Assembly (NCBI GenBank): GCA_964464925.1
Contig: CAYXLI010000027.1
Coordinates: 16,099 to 80,098 of the forward strand
Reading direction: 5' to 3'
From: CAYXLI01 sp964464925
Lineage (GTDB): Bacteria; Acidobacteriota; Terriglobia; Bryobacterales; Bryobacteraceae
DNA: 64,000 nucleotides
The number at the start of each line of letters is the position of its first letter. Position 1 is the stretch's first letter. This document shows, piece after piece, positions 1 through 7,714 of this stretch. The notes under the pieces are model-generated. The model ran no database searches. It worked only from the letters and a program-made list of their open reading frames with translations, and was not told the origin of the DNA. The position numbers and the translations under genes were made by a program.

Positions 1-713
1 TCGAACCAGTCGAGCTTCTTCCGCAGCGAAACCACGTCGCCCACAATGACGGTCGCCGGGGGCTTCATTCCCGCACTCGCATCCGCCAGTGTGCCCAGCG
101 TCGCTTGCACTGTCTGCTGATCGGGACGGGTTCCCCATCGGACGGCCATGGCCGGCGTACCCGGAGAACGTCCCGATTCCAGCAGCTTCTCCACAATCTC
201 CGGCAGGAAATGCAGCCCCATGAAGATCACCAACGTTTCCGAGGTGCCGAAGCGCGCCCAGTCGATTCCTTCGAGCGTGTGTCCCGTCACGAACGTCACT
301 ACCGACGTATGTTCCCGGTGTGTGAGCGGCACGCCCGTGTACGCCGCAATGCCGAGTGGTGCGGTCACGCCAGGTACGACCTCGTAGGGAATGCCAGCTT
401 CCGCCAGAGCCTCTACTTCTTCTCCACCCCGCCCGAAAATGAACGGATCCCCGCCTTTCAATCGCACCACGTTCTTTCCTAGCCGCGCCTGCTCCAGCAA
501 CATTTCCGTGATGTCCTGTTGTGGGAACGTGTGATCGGCGCGCTTTTTGCCAACGTAGATCCTTTCGGCATCGCGCGGAGCCAAATCCAGCAGGGCAGCG
601 TTCGCCAGGTGATCGTACAAAATCACATCGGCTTTCTCGATCACGCGTTTGCCCTTCAGCGTAAGCAATTCCGGATCGCCCGGACCCGCACCCACCAGGT
701 AGACCTTTTTCAT
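1..713 (-). CDS. cobA: Uroporphyrinogen-III C-methyltransferase, C-terminus cut by window edge
   Basis: SUMT methylates uroporphyrinogen III twice with SAM to give precorrin-2, the entry to siroheme and cobalamin. The reverse strand reads from ATG at 713 without a stop to base 1 (about 237 codons). It starts MKKVYLVGAGPGDPELLTLK, the P-loop-like SAM site of the family, and carries the conserved VRLKGGDPFIFGRGGEE and VVPGVTAPLGIAAYTGVPLT motifs. Its ATG overlaps the hemC TGA (ATGA, 710-713), so it is the last visible gene of the hem operon. Many relatives are fused at the C-terminus to HemD (uroporphyrinogen-III synthase); that part would lie outside the window. The likely local user of siroheme is the reductase at 5885-7663. 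Confidence 0.93.
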   Translation of the reverse strand, partial: MKKVYLVGAGPGDPELLTLKGKRVIEKADVILYDHLANAALLDLAPRDAERIYVGKKRADHTFPQQDITEMLLEQARLGKNVVRLKGGDPFIFGRGGEEVEALAEAGIPYEVVPGVTAPLGIAAYTGVPLTHREHTSVVTFVTGHTLEGIDWARFGTSETLVIFMGLHFLPEIVEKLLESGRSPGTPAMAVRWGTRPDQQTVQATLGTLADASAGMKPPATVIVGDVVSLRKKLDWF

Positions 714-1603
714 ACCGACGTCAGGATCTCTCGCGCACCGGCTTCCTGCAGCTTGCCTGCAAGCGTGAATCCGAGGGCCTCCGCATCCGCGGCGTCACCC
801 TCCACCTCGTCCTTCACCATACGCTGGCCGTCCGGAGAGATTACGATCCCGCGTACATGCAAGCGCCCATCCGTAACCTTGCCGTACGCTCCAATCGGCA
901 CCTCGCAACCGCCGCCCAGGCGAGCCAGTACCGCACGTTCCGCCGTGACCGCGGCGCGTGTCTCGGCATTGTCCAGCTTCGCCACGGTTTCGTACCCTGC
1001 CCCGCCATCCAGACGCGTCTCGATCGCAAGCGATCCCTGTCCCACGGCCGGACACATCTGCTCTACGCTCAAGTACTGCCGGATGTGCTCGTGCAGCCCC
1101 AGCCGCCGCAGTCCGGCCGCTGCGAGGACGATCGCGTCGTACTGCCCGTCTTGCAGCTTCCGTATGCGAGTATCCACGTTGCCGCGAATGGCTTCGATTC
1201 GTAAATCCGGCCGCATGGCCTTCAACTGCGCGACACGCCGGAGCGATCCTGTTCCCACGCGCTCTTCGGGCTTCAACTCGTCCAGCGTCTTTCCGAGCAG
1301 CACATCCCGAACATCTTCGCGCTCCGGCGTGGCTGTCAGGCTGAGCCCTTCCGGCAACACCGTCGGCATGTCCTTCAGGCTGTGAACGGCAAGGTCGATT
1401 GTCCCTGCTAGCAGCGCCTCTTCGATTTCCTTCGTGAAGACGCCCTTATTCCCAACCTCTTTCAGCGGCACGTCGGTGCGCAGATCGCCGCTCGTCTTGA
1501 TCACTTCAATCCGGCATTCGTACCCGAGTACTTCGAGCACACTTTTCACATGGTTAGCCTGCCAGAGGGCCAGCTTCGATCCACGGCTTCCAATAGTCAA
1601 CAC
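710..1603 (-). CDS. hemC: Porphobilinogen deaminase (hydroxymethylbilane synthase)
   Basis: HemC condenses four porphobilinogens into hydroxymethylbilane. The 297-residue product has the family's usual length. Visible landmarks are the N-terminal IGSRGSKLALWQA motif, HSLKDMP (residues 75-81) with the catalytic Asp, the Arg-rich TGSLRRVAQL segment, and GGGCEVPIGAY with Cys233, which binds the dipyrromethane cofactor. The start is a GTG at 1603, 3 bp after the hemA stop; a TTG one codon in is the alternative. The stop overlaps the cobA start by 4 bp, so hemA-hemC-cobA should be one translationally coupled transcript. Confidence 0.96.
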   Translation of the reverse strand: MLTIGSRGSKLALWQANHVKSVLEVLGYECRIEVIKTSGDLRTDVPLKEVGNKGVFTKEIEEALLAGTIDLAVHSLKDMPTVLPEGLSLTATPEREDVRDVLLGKTLDELKPEERVGTGSLRRVAQLKAMRPDLRIEAIRGNVDTRIRKLQDGQYDAIVLAAAGLRRLGLHEHIRQYLSVEQMCPAVGQGSLAIETRLDGGAGYETVAKLDNAETRAAVTAERAVLARLGGGCEVPIGAYGKVTDGRLHVRGIVISPDGQRMVKDEVEGDAADAEALGFTLAGKLQEAGAREILTSV

Positions 1604-1606
1604 TGT

Positions 1607-2875
1607 TTATTTGTCCAGGCGGAAGATCTTTGAAATAGTCTCGATGACGGGCAGCCCGTTCGCGGCTACGGCCTGCTTCCTAAGTTCCACGATTGGCCCA
1701 TGCGCCACCTTATTGATAATCGACTTCGTCAGCGCTTCCACTGCTTCCTGTTGCTCCGGAGTCAAGCCCGCCAGCTTCGCGCGTGAGCGATCCAGCTCGG
1801 CCGTGCGCATCTGCTCCAACTGCTCTTGCAGAGTCACAATCAACGGCACCACCTGCCGCGACCGCAGCCAGCTTTCGAGCCGCTCAACTTCTTCCGCGAC
1901 GATCTTGTCCGCTTCCGCGGCTTCGTTCAGGCGCTCCTTCAGATTTGTATCCACGACCCTCTGCAGATCGTCGATGTCGTAGAGGAACACGTTTTCGATT
2001 TCGTTGACGGCCGGTTCGATGTTCCGGGGCACCGCGATGTCGATCAGAAACATCGGCCGGTTCTTGCGCGCGCCGATGATCTTTTGCATCTGCTGCTTTT
2101 CGAGGATATATCCACTGGCGCCGCTCGATGTGATCACAATATCTGCCTCGGGCAGCTTCGCCAGATATTCGGAATAGTCGATCACCTTGCCGCGAACCAT
2201 CTCGGCCAGCACTTCGGCGCGCGAGCGCGTGCGATTCGTCACCAGCACCTGCCCCACACCCGAACGCAATAGATGCCGCGCGGCCAGTTCCGACATCTTA
2301 CCGGCGCCGATCAGCATTACTTTACGGTGATTGAGTGAGCCGAAAATCTCTTTCGCCAGTTCGACTGCGGCATAGCTCACGCTGACTGCGCTGACGCCAA
2401 TCTCAGTCTCACTGCGCACGCGCTTGGCTACGGAGAACGCACGCGTCACCACCGTATCCAGAAAGCCGTTCAGCGATCCCGCTTCCTTTGCGAGCGAGTA
2501 CGCCGTCTTTAACTGCCCCAGGATTTGCGGTTCGCCGACCACCATCGAATCGAGGGAAGCGGCTACTCGAAAGATATGTCGAATGGCATCACTGCCTTCG
2601 TAGCCGTAAACATAATCCTGCAGCCATGTTCGATCGCTTAGATTCTGTGTACTGGCGAAAAATTCCTCCACGCACGCCCGTGGATCTGTGCCCTCGTCCG
2701 TGGTCACTGCAACTTCAACGCGGTTGCAGGTCGACAGAATCAACCCTTCCACTAGCCCAGGCGCCCGCTTCAGCTTCTCCAACGCCAGGGGAAGGTCCTG
2801 AGCAGGAAAAGCGAGCCGCTCGCGCACCTCAACCGGCGCCGTCCGGTGATTCACTCCTGTGATCCAGAGCTTCAT
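1607..2875 (-). CDS. hemA: Glutamyl-tRNA reductase
   Basis: HemA reduces glutamyl-tRNA(Glu) to glutamate-1-semialdehyde with NADPH, the first step of C5 tetrapyrrole synthesis. The 422-residue product starts MKLWITGVNHRTAPVEVRER; I chose this ATG at 2875 because the family N-terminus begins there, although the frame is open further upstream. Cys50 in LILSTCNRVEV is the catalytic thiol. GEPQILGQLK follows, then a Rossmann glycine motif (VMLIGAGKMSELAARHL) for NADPH and a helical C-terminal dimerisation region rich in Glu and Arg. The ATG overlaps the stop of the upstream hemX/ccsA-like gene by 4 bp, the classical hemX-hemA arrangement. Confidence 0.96.
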   Translation of the reverse strand: MKLWITGVNHRTAPVEVRERLAFPAQDLPLALEKLKRAPGLVEGLILSTCNRVEVAVTTDEGTDPRACVEEFFASTQNLSDRTWLQDYVYGYEGSDAIRHIFRVAASLDSMVVGEPQILGQLKTAYSLAKEAGSLNGFLDTVVTRAFSVAKRVRSETEIGVSAVSVSYAAVELAKEIFGSLNHRKVMLIGAGKMSELAARHLLRSGVGQVLVTNRTRSRAEVLAEMVRGKVIDYSEYLAKLPEADIVITSSGASGYILEKQQMQKIIGARKNRPMFLIDIAVPRNIEPAVNEIENVFLYDIDDLQRVVDTNLKERLNEAAEADKIVAEEVERLESWLRSRQVVPLIVTLQEQLEQMRTAELDRSRAKLAGLTPEQQEAVEALTKSIINKVAHGPIVELRKQAVAANGLPVIETISKIFRLDK

Positions 2876-3693
2876 TGCAGAATCAATAATTTCCGCAAAC
2901 CCGCATGTGCAGCCCATGTCACTACGGTGCACATCAGTACCGCAATCGCCATCAGCGCCGCCTTTCTTCCCCGCCAACCGGCGGTAACCCTGAGAAACAC
3001 CATCAGCAGGCAGAAGCCCCAGGTAAGAAATGCAAACGTGATGCGAGTATCGCCAATCCAGCGCGTCCCTGTTTCAATGAATGCCCAAATACACGCGGTG
3101 ATGAGGCCGAGCGTGAGGAGCGTGAAACCGAATCCCATCGAGCGGGAGATCAGGTTGTCGAGCGTGCCCAAAGGTGGCAGCCTTTGGAAGAAGCCTCCCG
3201 GCCGCTTCGCTTTGAGTTGCCGTTCCTGCATTAAGTAAAAGATGCTCGCAATGGCGGTCATCAAAAGACCTGCGTATCCCAGGAGAATCAGAACCACATG
3301 CACCGTCAGCAGCGCATCGCGCGTCGTCCGGTTTGTCCATCCCGCCACGGGAAACTGCATGGCCCCAATTAAGGTCATGATGAACACCAGCGGAAACAGA
3401 AACACGCTCAGTCCTTCGAAGCGATACCGCCAATAGGCAAATAGAAACAGCACCGCGATCAGCAGAGCGCATAGCGAAACAGTTTCGTAGAAGTTGTTTG
3501 CAGGCACGTGACCCAGGTATCTCGCCGCATCCACTACCGAGACAAGGTGCAGGATAACGGCAGCGCAAAACACACCTAGTACGGTGGTGCTCATCTGCGC
3601 GCGTCGGCGCAGAACAGTCTGGATCGTGTGCAGTAGTCCGACCGCGTACAACGATACCGCTACGCGCAGCCAGAAAACGCTCGTTTGCTCCAT
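2872..3693 (-). CDS. HemX/CcsA-family membrane protein (cytochrome c assembly protein type)
   Basis: A 273-residue integral membrane protein with about eight hydrophobic segments. It belongs to the CcsA/Ycf5/HemX superfamily, whose CcsA branch handles haem for cytochrome c maturation and whose HemX branch modulates HemA levels. Conserved family traits are His in the first third (ILHLVSVVDAARY), a central HVVLILLGYAGL helix, the segment TRWIGDTRITFAFLTWG and a late His (WAAHAGL). The canonical Trp-rich haem-handling WWD signature of CcsA (WxWDxxE) is not seen; WIGDTRI stands in its place. Together with its position just before hemA and the 4-bp overlap, this favours the HemX branch. It begins the hem operon; start ATG at 3693. 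Confidence 0.85.
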   Translation of the reverse strand: MEQTSVFWLRVAVSLYAVGLLHTIQTVLRRRAQMSTTVLGVFCAAVILHLVSVVDAARYLGHVPANNFYETVSLCALLIAVLFLFAYWRYRFEGLSVFLFPLVFIMTLIGAMQFPVAGWTNRTTRDALLTVHVVLILLGYAGLLMTAIASIFYLMQERQLKAKRPGGFFQRLPPLGTLDNLISRSMGFGFTLLTLGLITACIWAFIETGTRWIGDTRITFAFLTWGFCLLMVFLRVTAGWRGRKAALMAIAVLMCTVVTWAAHAGLRKLLILQ

Positions 3694-3757
3694 GAAATTT
3701 CAGTATAGCGGGAACCCGGCATACCCCCGGGAGCCGGTCCCGGAATACCATCAAGAA

Positions 3758-4477
3758 ATGAGTACAACCCTGTCGGGAAAAATTGCCATCGTGACCGGCG
3801 CTACGAAAGGTATCGGACGCGCTGTCGCTGAGTCGTTACTGCAGCAAGGGGCGAAGGTAGCCATCTGCAGCCGCACTGCCGCGCATGTCGAGCAGACCGT
3901 CACCGAGCTCAGCGCCTCCTACAAGAGTAGAATCGTAGGGCTCGCAACAGACGTGGGCGATGCCGCAAAGGTTTCTGAGTTCTTTCAATTCGTCGATGAG
4001 CGTCTTGGACCGCCAGACGTGCTGGTAAATAATTCGGGACTTGGAATCTTTAGCAGTGTTGGCGAGATGAGCGTCGAGCAGTGGAGGACCGTGTTGCGAA
4101 CCAACCTTGACGGAGTGTTCTATTGCTCGCGTGAAGCGGTTCAGCGCATGAAAAACAAGGGCGGTGGGTTTATCGTTAACATCAGCAGCCTCGCAGGTAA
4201 GAACCCGTTCGCCGGCGGCGCCGCGTATAACGCATCCAAGTTCGGCGTGAACGGATTCAGCGAAGCAATGATGCTCGATCACCGCAATGACAACATTCGC
4301 GTTAGTTATGTCATGCCAGGCAGCGTGGATACGGAGTTCAACAATCATTCGACAGGTGCATCCTGGAAGATTGCCCCCGAGGACATTGCCGGGATCGTGG
4401 TGCACATTCTGACCATGTCTGAACGCACATTAATTAGCCGCGTGGAGGTGCGTCCCTCACGTCCGCAGAAATCCTGA
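3758..4477 (+). CDS. Short-chain dehydrogenase/reductase (SDR)
   Basis: A classical SDR of 239 residues, presumably an NAD(P)-dependent alcohol/ketone oxidoreductase of unknown substrate. It has the cofactor motif TGATKGIG near residue 14, the structural NNSG motif, a catalytic Ser in NISSLAGKN and the YxxxK pair in AAYNASKFG. The ATG at 3758 is chosen because the Rossmann fold begins immediately after it; an upstream extension of 58 codons is open but reads through the opposite-strand hemX start region and looks non-coding. No strong Shine-Dalgarno sequence is visible. It diverges from hemX with only 64 bp between starts, so promoters for both must lie there. Confidence 0.93.
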   Translation: MSTTLSGKIAIVTGATKGIGRAVAESLLQQGAKVAICSRTAAHVEQTVTELSASYKSRIVGLATDVGDAAKVSEFFQFVDERLGPPDVLVNNSGLGIFSSVGEMSVEQWRTVLRTNLDGVFYCSREAVQRMKNKGGGFIVNISSLAGKNPFAGGAAYNASKFGVNGFSEAMMLDHRNDNIRVSYVMPGSVDTEFNNHSTGASWKIAPEDIAGIVVHILTMSERTLISRVEVRPSRPQKS

Positions 4478-4553
4478 CGGAAGCACCCAGGCGGTGTGCT
4501 CTCAACGTTACACGCGTGGTCATACTCCCTCCCTTTACACCGATATGGTTATT

Positions 4554-4569
4554 TGGCACGCGACTTGCT
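4554..4569 (+). promoter_or_regulatory. Near-consensus sigma-54 (RpoN) promoter
   Basis: TGGCAC-N5-TTGCT, preceded by T. The GG (4555-4556) and GC (4567-4568) are separated by exactly 10 bp, as required at -24/-12. It lies 60 bp upstream of the AAA+ gene start, on the same strand and within non-coding DNA. A bacterial enhancer-binding protein would be needed for activation; none is in the window. Confidence 0.72.
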
Positions 4570-4628
4570 CACAGAGGAATCGCGAGTGAGAGAGAGAGAC
4601 GACGGAAATGACAAAGGGAGTAAGCAAC

Positions 4629-5807
4629 ATGGGCCGCTTGAATATAACGCTGGATCCGACGAAAACGGGCAGAGAAGCCGAAAGCCTGGATACCACTCTC
4701 CGCAAATTGATCGTGGGTCAAGACGAAGCCATTGAGCAGATCGTCAACATCTATCAGATGCATTTGACCGGGATGAACGCCCCCGGCCGACCGATAGGGA
4801 ACTTCCTGTTCCTCGGGCCGACGGGCTCGGGCAAGACCCGGATCGTAGAGGCAACTGCTGAAGCGCTGGTAAAGAATCCGCGCGCCGTCATCAAGATTGA
4901 TTGCGCGGAGTTTCAGCACAGCCACGAGATTGCAAAGCTGATCGGTTCGCCTCCCGGATACCTCGGCCATCGCGAAACACATCCGCTGCTCAGCCAGGAA
5001 GTGATCAATCAGTATCACAGCGATAGCTGTAAGCTGAGCTTCATCTTATTCGATGAGATTGAGAAGGCGAGTGATGCACTTTGGAACCTCCTGCTCGGCA
5101 TTCTCGATAAGGGTACGTTGACTCTCGGCGACAATCGAAAAGTCGACTTCTCTCGCGCTCTGATTTTTATGACAAGCAACTTGGGTGCGTCTGAGATGAG
5201 TGCGCTGATGTCCCCGCGGCTCGGCTTCAACGCAATGTGCAATGCGCACACAGACGTTCGGGAAGATGCCAAGCTGAATCAGAAGGTCGAGAAGAGCGGC
5301 CTCGATGCGGCCCGCCGAAAGTTCACGCCGGAATTCATGAACCGGCTGGACAAGGTAGTTGTCTTCCGTCCGCTCGGCGAAAACGAATTGCGCCGGATCC
5401 TCGACATCGAACTGAACATGGTCCAACAGCGGATCTTCAATTCGTCTCCGGATCGCGCGTTCATCTTCCATGTATCGGATTCAGCCAAGGGTTATTTGCT
5501 GAAGGAAGGTACCGATCCAAAGTACGGCGCCCGGCATCTCAAGAGGGCCATCGAGCGCCTGCTCGTGCAGCCCATGTCGAATCTGATCGCAACCGACCAG
5601 ATCCACTCGGGCGACTGGTTAAGAGTAGACTTCGCCGGCGAGTGCACTAACCTGACATTCACCAAAGAGGCAGAGAATCTACCTATCCGAACCATGGCCG
5701 AGCTCGTCGATACGTCGATCACCCTGCCTATGCAGGTAATGGCAAACGGCGCATTGTTTGAAGCCCCGCGGCTGAATCAGAACGCACGTTCATCCAAGCG
5801 TGGTTGA
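4629..5807 (+). CDS. Stand-alone Clp/Hsp100 D2-type AAA+ ATPase
   Basis: A 392-residue AAA+ protein resembling only the second ATPase ring of ClpB/ClpA/ClpC; the ClpN domain, the D1 ring and the ClpB middle domain are absent. Visible are Walker A GPTGSGKT (63-70), the pore loop SPPGYLGH (108-114), Walker B FILFDEIEKA (138-147), sensor 1 MTSNLG (181-186), arginine finger FMNRLDKVVVF (R239) and sensor 2 GARHLKR (R302). All catalytic elements are therefore present. A non-Clp C-terminal tail follows from about residue 330. No ClpP-binding loop could be confirmed. ATG 4629 has AAAGGGAG 8 bp upstream; ATG 4608, seven codons earlier, is the alternative start. It is probably an unfoldase/disaggregase with an unknown partner. 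The gene is flanked by a sigma-54 promoter and a strong terminator, so it is a one-gene unit. Confidence 0.9.
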   Translation: MGRLNITLDPTKTGREAESLDTTLRKLIVGQDEAIEQIVNIYQMHLTGMNAPGRPIGNFLFLGPTGSGKTRIVEATAEALVKNPRAVIKIDCAEFQHSHEIAKLIGSPPGYLGHRETHPLLSQEVINQYHSDSCKLSFILFDEIEKASDALWNLLLGILDKGTLTLGDNRKVDFSRALIFMTSNLGASEMSALMSPRLGFNAMCNAHTDVREDAKLNQKVEKSGLDAARRKFTPEFMNRLDKVVVFRPLGENELRRILDIELNMVQQRIFNSSPDRAFIFHVSDSAKGYLLKEGTDPKYGARHLKRAIERLLVQPMSNLIATDQIHSGDWLRVDFAGECTNLTFTKEAENLPIRTMAELVDTSITLPMQVMANGALFEAPRLNQNARSSKRG

Positions 5808-5831
5808 ATACCACCACCATAGAACAACAAA

Positions 5832-5861
5832 GGGGCAGGCTCGAAAGCCTGCCCCTTTTTT
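5832..5861 (+). terminator. Rho-independent terminator after the AAA+ gene
   Basis: A perfect 10-bp GC-rich stem (5832-5841 pairing with 5846-5855), a CGAA tetraloop and a run of six T. It ends the AAA+ transcript and may also help terminate the converging reductase gene, whose stop is at 5885. Confidence 0.93.
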
Positions 5862-5884
5862 CATTCCAACCTTACAAAAAAAGA

Positions 5885-7663
5885 CTAGGATGCGCACTCG
5901 CCTCTGCCAAGTTGCAGAGAGTAGTTTTCCGAATCGCCCCAATCCTTGTACATATCCGGCTCGAGTTCAGCCGGCTTTGCCAGATCCGCCGTGAGGGACT
6001 TGAAAAATTCCACCTTGTGCCGCATCACGTATTCACGGAACGATTCGCCTTCGATCCGGTTTGCGACATAGTGATCCAGGACGCGCTGCACCGCCGTCGG
6101 AGCCAATCGCGCCGGGAGACTTGCGATAGCCAGTCCGAAGCGTGCCACACCGGTCGCCTCCACACCGCCTCCGAGCAGCATGAGGTAGTACGGAACTTCG
6201 CGGCCGTTGATCTTGCGTGCATTCCCGTAGAAGCCCACGTCGCCGATCCAGTGCTGACCGCAGGAATTAGGGCAACCGCTGATCTTGATTTGAAGCTTCT
6301 TCACGGCTGGATCATCATACTTCCGCACCGTTCCCGCCAGAGCCGCGCCTAATGTCATCGACTTCGTGATGCCTAAATTGCAGGTCCATGCACCTGGGCA
6401 CGTTGTGATGTCGTCAATCTCGTGAGCGCCCGCGCCGTGCAGATTGATCTGCTGAAGCGCCGCGTAAACCCGCCGCAGGTTCGCCACGGGGATGAAGCCG
6501 AGGATCACGTTCTGCGCGATGGTAAATCGCAGCTTGCCGTCGCCCGCCGTCCGCGCAATCGATGCCAGCCCGCGCATTTGCGCCCCGGTCAGATTGCCCT
6601 GGTCCACACGAACCGTCACCAGCGCATAGCCGGCCTGAGCCTGCTCTTCCACGTTGGTCTCGAGCCATGCGTCGAAGCCAGGATCGGCAGCAGCATTGGC
6701 GGTCAACACCGGAAGCAACGATCCGCTTCCCACCGGTTGCGGCTCGGCAATGAAACCTCCGAATCCTTCCGGCACTGACTCGGGAGCCGGAATTCCGCCA
6801 TTCGCCAGAACGTCGGCATACTCGGCCTCAATTTGCTCCTTGACCCACTCGAATCCACGCTCCTTCAGGACGAACTTCATTCGCGCCTTATTCTTGTCCT
6901 TGCGGTTTCCGTACTTATTGAAAACGCGAAGCACCGATTCGATGCGGTTGATCAGGCGTTCTTCCGGGATGAACTCATCGAGCAGCGCGGCTTCTCTCGG
7001 CAACGGGCCCAAGCCGCCGCCGATCACGAGCCGGAATCCGCGCTTTCCGTCCCGAATCTCCGCGTGCGCACCAACGTCGTGAATCGCGCCCACCATGCAG
7101 TCTTCTTTGCATCCGCAGAGTGCAATCTTGAACTTGCGCGGCATGCTATCGGTGAGTTCCTTGTGCAGGAAGGCGAACGCTACGCGCTGTGCGTGAGGGT
7201 TCACGTTGAAAACTTCATCGCGGCGCAGCCCGGCTGTCGGGCAGGCCGTCACATTCCGAACTGTGTTGTAGCAAGCCTCGCGCGTAGTCAGGCGCACGTC
7301 GGCGAGCTTATGTAAAAGCGCTGGCACCCGTGCCAGCGGTACAAAGTGGTACTGGACGTTCTGGCGCGTGGTGATATGGCCGCGACCGCTTCCGAATTCG
7401 TCGGCGATATCAGCCAACCGCTCTAGCTGCCCTGCAGTGAGGTGACCGCCCGGCACTTTCGTACGAACCATGTGCACGCCCGGCTGGCGCTGCCCATAAA
7501 CGCCGCGTCGCAAGCGCTGAGCCCGAAACTGATCGTCATTGATCCGACCGGCGGTGTAATCCTCCGCATATCTACGGAAGGTTTCAATGTCCTCGCGAAC
7601 CGTCTTGTCGTATTCCAATGCGACCTGCTCGGCGTTGGGGACAAGGGTGGCGGTATCTGCCAT
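5885..7663 (-). CDS. Siroheme nitrite/sulfite reductase (ferredoxin type)
   Basis: A 592-residue siroheme/4Fe-4S reductase that makes ammonium from nitrite or sulfide from sulfite by six-electron transfer. It has two tandem half-repeats of the ferredoxin-like and NIR_SIR domains. The N-terminal half carries GHITTRQNVQYHFV and ACPTAGL. The C-terminal half holds the cofactor cysteines in CPGAWTCNLGI and SGCPNSCGQHWIGD (CxxxxxC...CxxxC), the 4Fe-4S/siroheme ligands. Nitrite and sulfite specificity cannot be separated by eye; the protein is equally close to ferredoxin-nitrite reductase and assimilatory sulfite reductase. The ATG at 7663 is preceded by TTAGGAGA. Two palindromes lie upstream. CobA at the start of the window could supply siroheme. 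Confidence 0.93.
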   Translation of the reverse strand: MADTATLVPNAEQVALEYDKTVREDIETFRRYAEDYTAGRINDDQFRAQRLRRGVYGQRQPGVHMVRTKVPGGHLTAGQLERLADIADEFGSGRGHITTRQNVQYHFVPLARVPALLHKLADVRLTTREACYNTVRNVTACPTAGLRRDEVFNVNPHAQRVAFAFLHKELTDSMPRKFKIALCGCKEDCMVGAIHDVGAHAEIRDGKRGFRLVIGGGLGPLPREAALLDEFIPEERLINRIESVLRVFNKYGNRKDKNKARMKFVLKERGFEWVKEQIEAEYADVLANGGIPAPESVPEGFGGFIAEPQPVGSGSLLPVLTANAAADPGFDAWLETNVEEQAQAGYALVTVRVDQGNLTGAQMRGLASIARTAGDGKLRFTIAQNVILGFIPVANLRRVYAALQQINLHGAGAHEIDDITTCPGAWTCNLGITKSMTLGAALAGTVRKYDDPAVKKLQIKISGCPNSCGQHWIGDVGFYGNARKINGREVPYYLMLLGGGVEATGVARFGLAIASLPARLAPTAVQRVLDHYVANRIEGESFREYVMRHKVEFFKSLTADLAKPAELEPDMYKDWGDSENYSLQLGRGECAS

Positions 7664-7679
7664 GCGACAAATCTCCTAA

Positions 7680-7714
7680 TCTCTATAGAGAATACCAGAA
7701 ATCCTATGGTAGGA
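7680..7714 (-). promoter_or_regulatory. Two palindromes upstream of the nitrite/sulfite reductase
   Basis: TCTCTATAGAGA (7680-7691) is a perfect 12-bp palindrome and TCCTA-TGG-TAGGA (7702-7714) a perfect 5-bp inverted repeat. They lie 17-51 bp before the reductase ATG and overlap the stop of the upstream glycosyltransferase gene. They look like promoter/operator elements; no regulator can be named. Confidence 0.45.

Noticed and set aside
3584..3757. 58-codon extension of the SDR
   Set aside because: The Rossmann motif starts right after ATG 3758 and the extension overlaps the opposite-strand hemX start.
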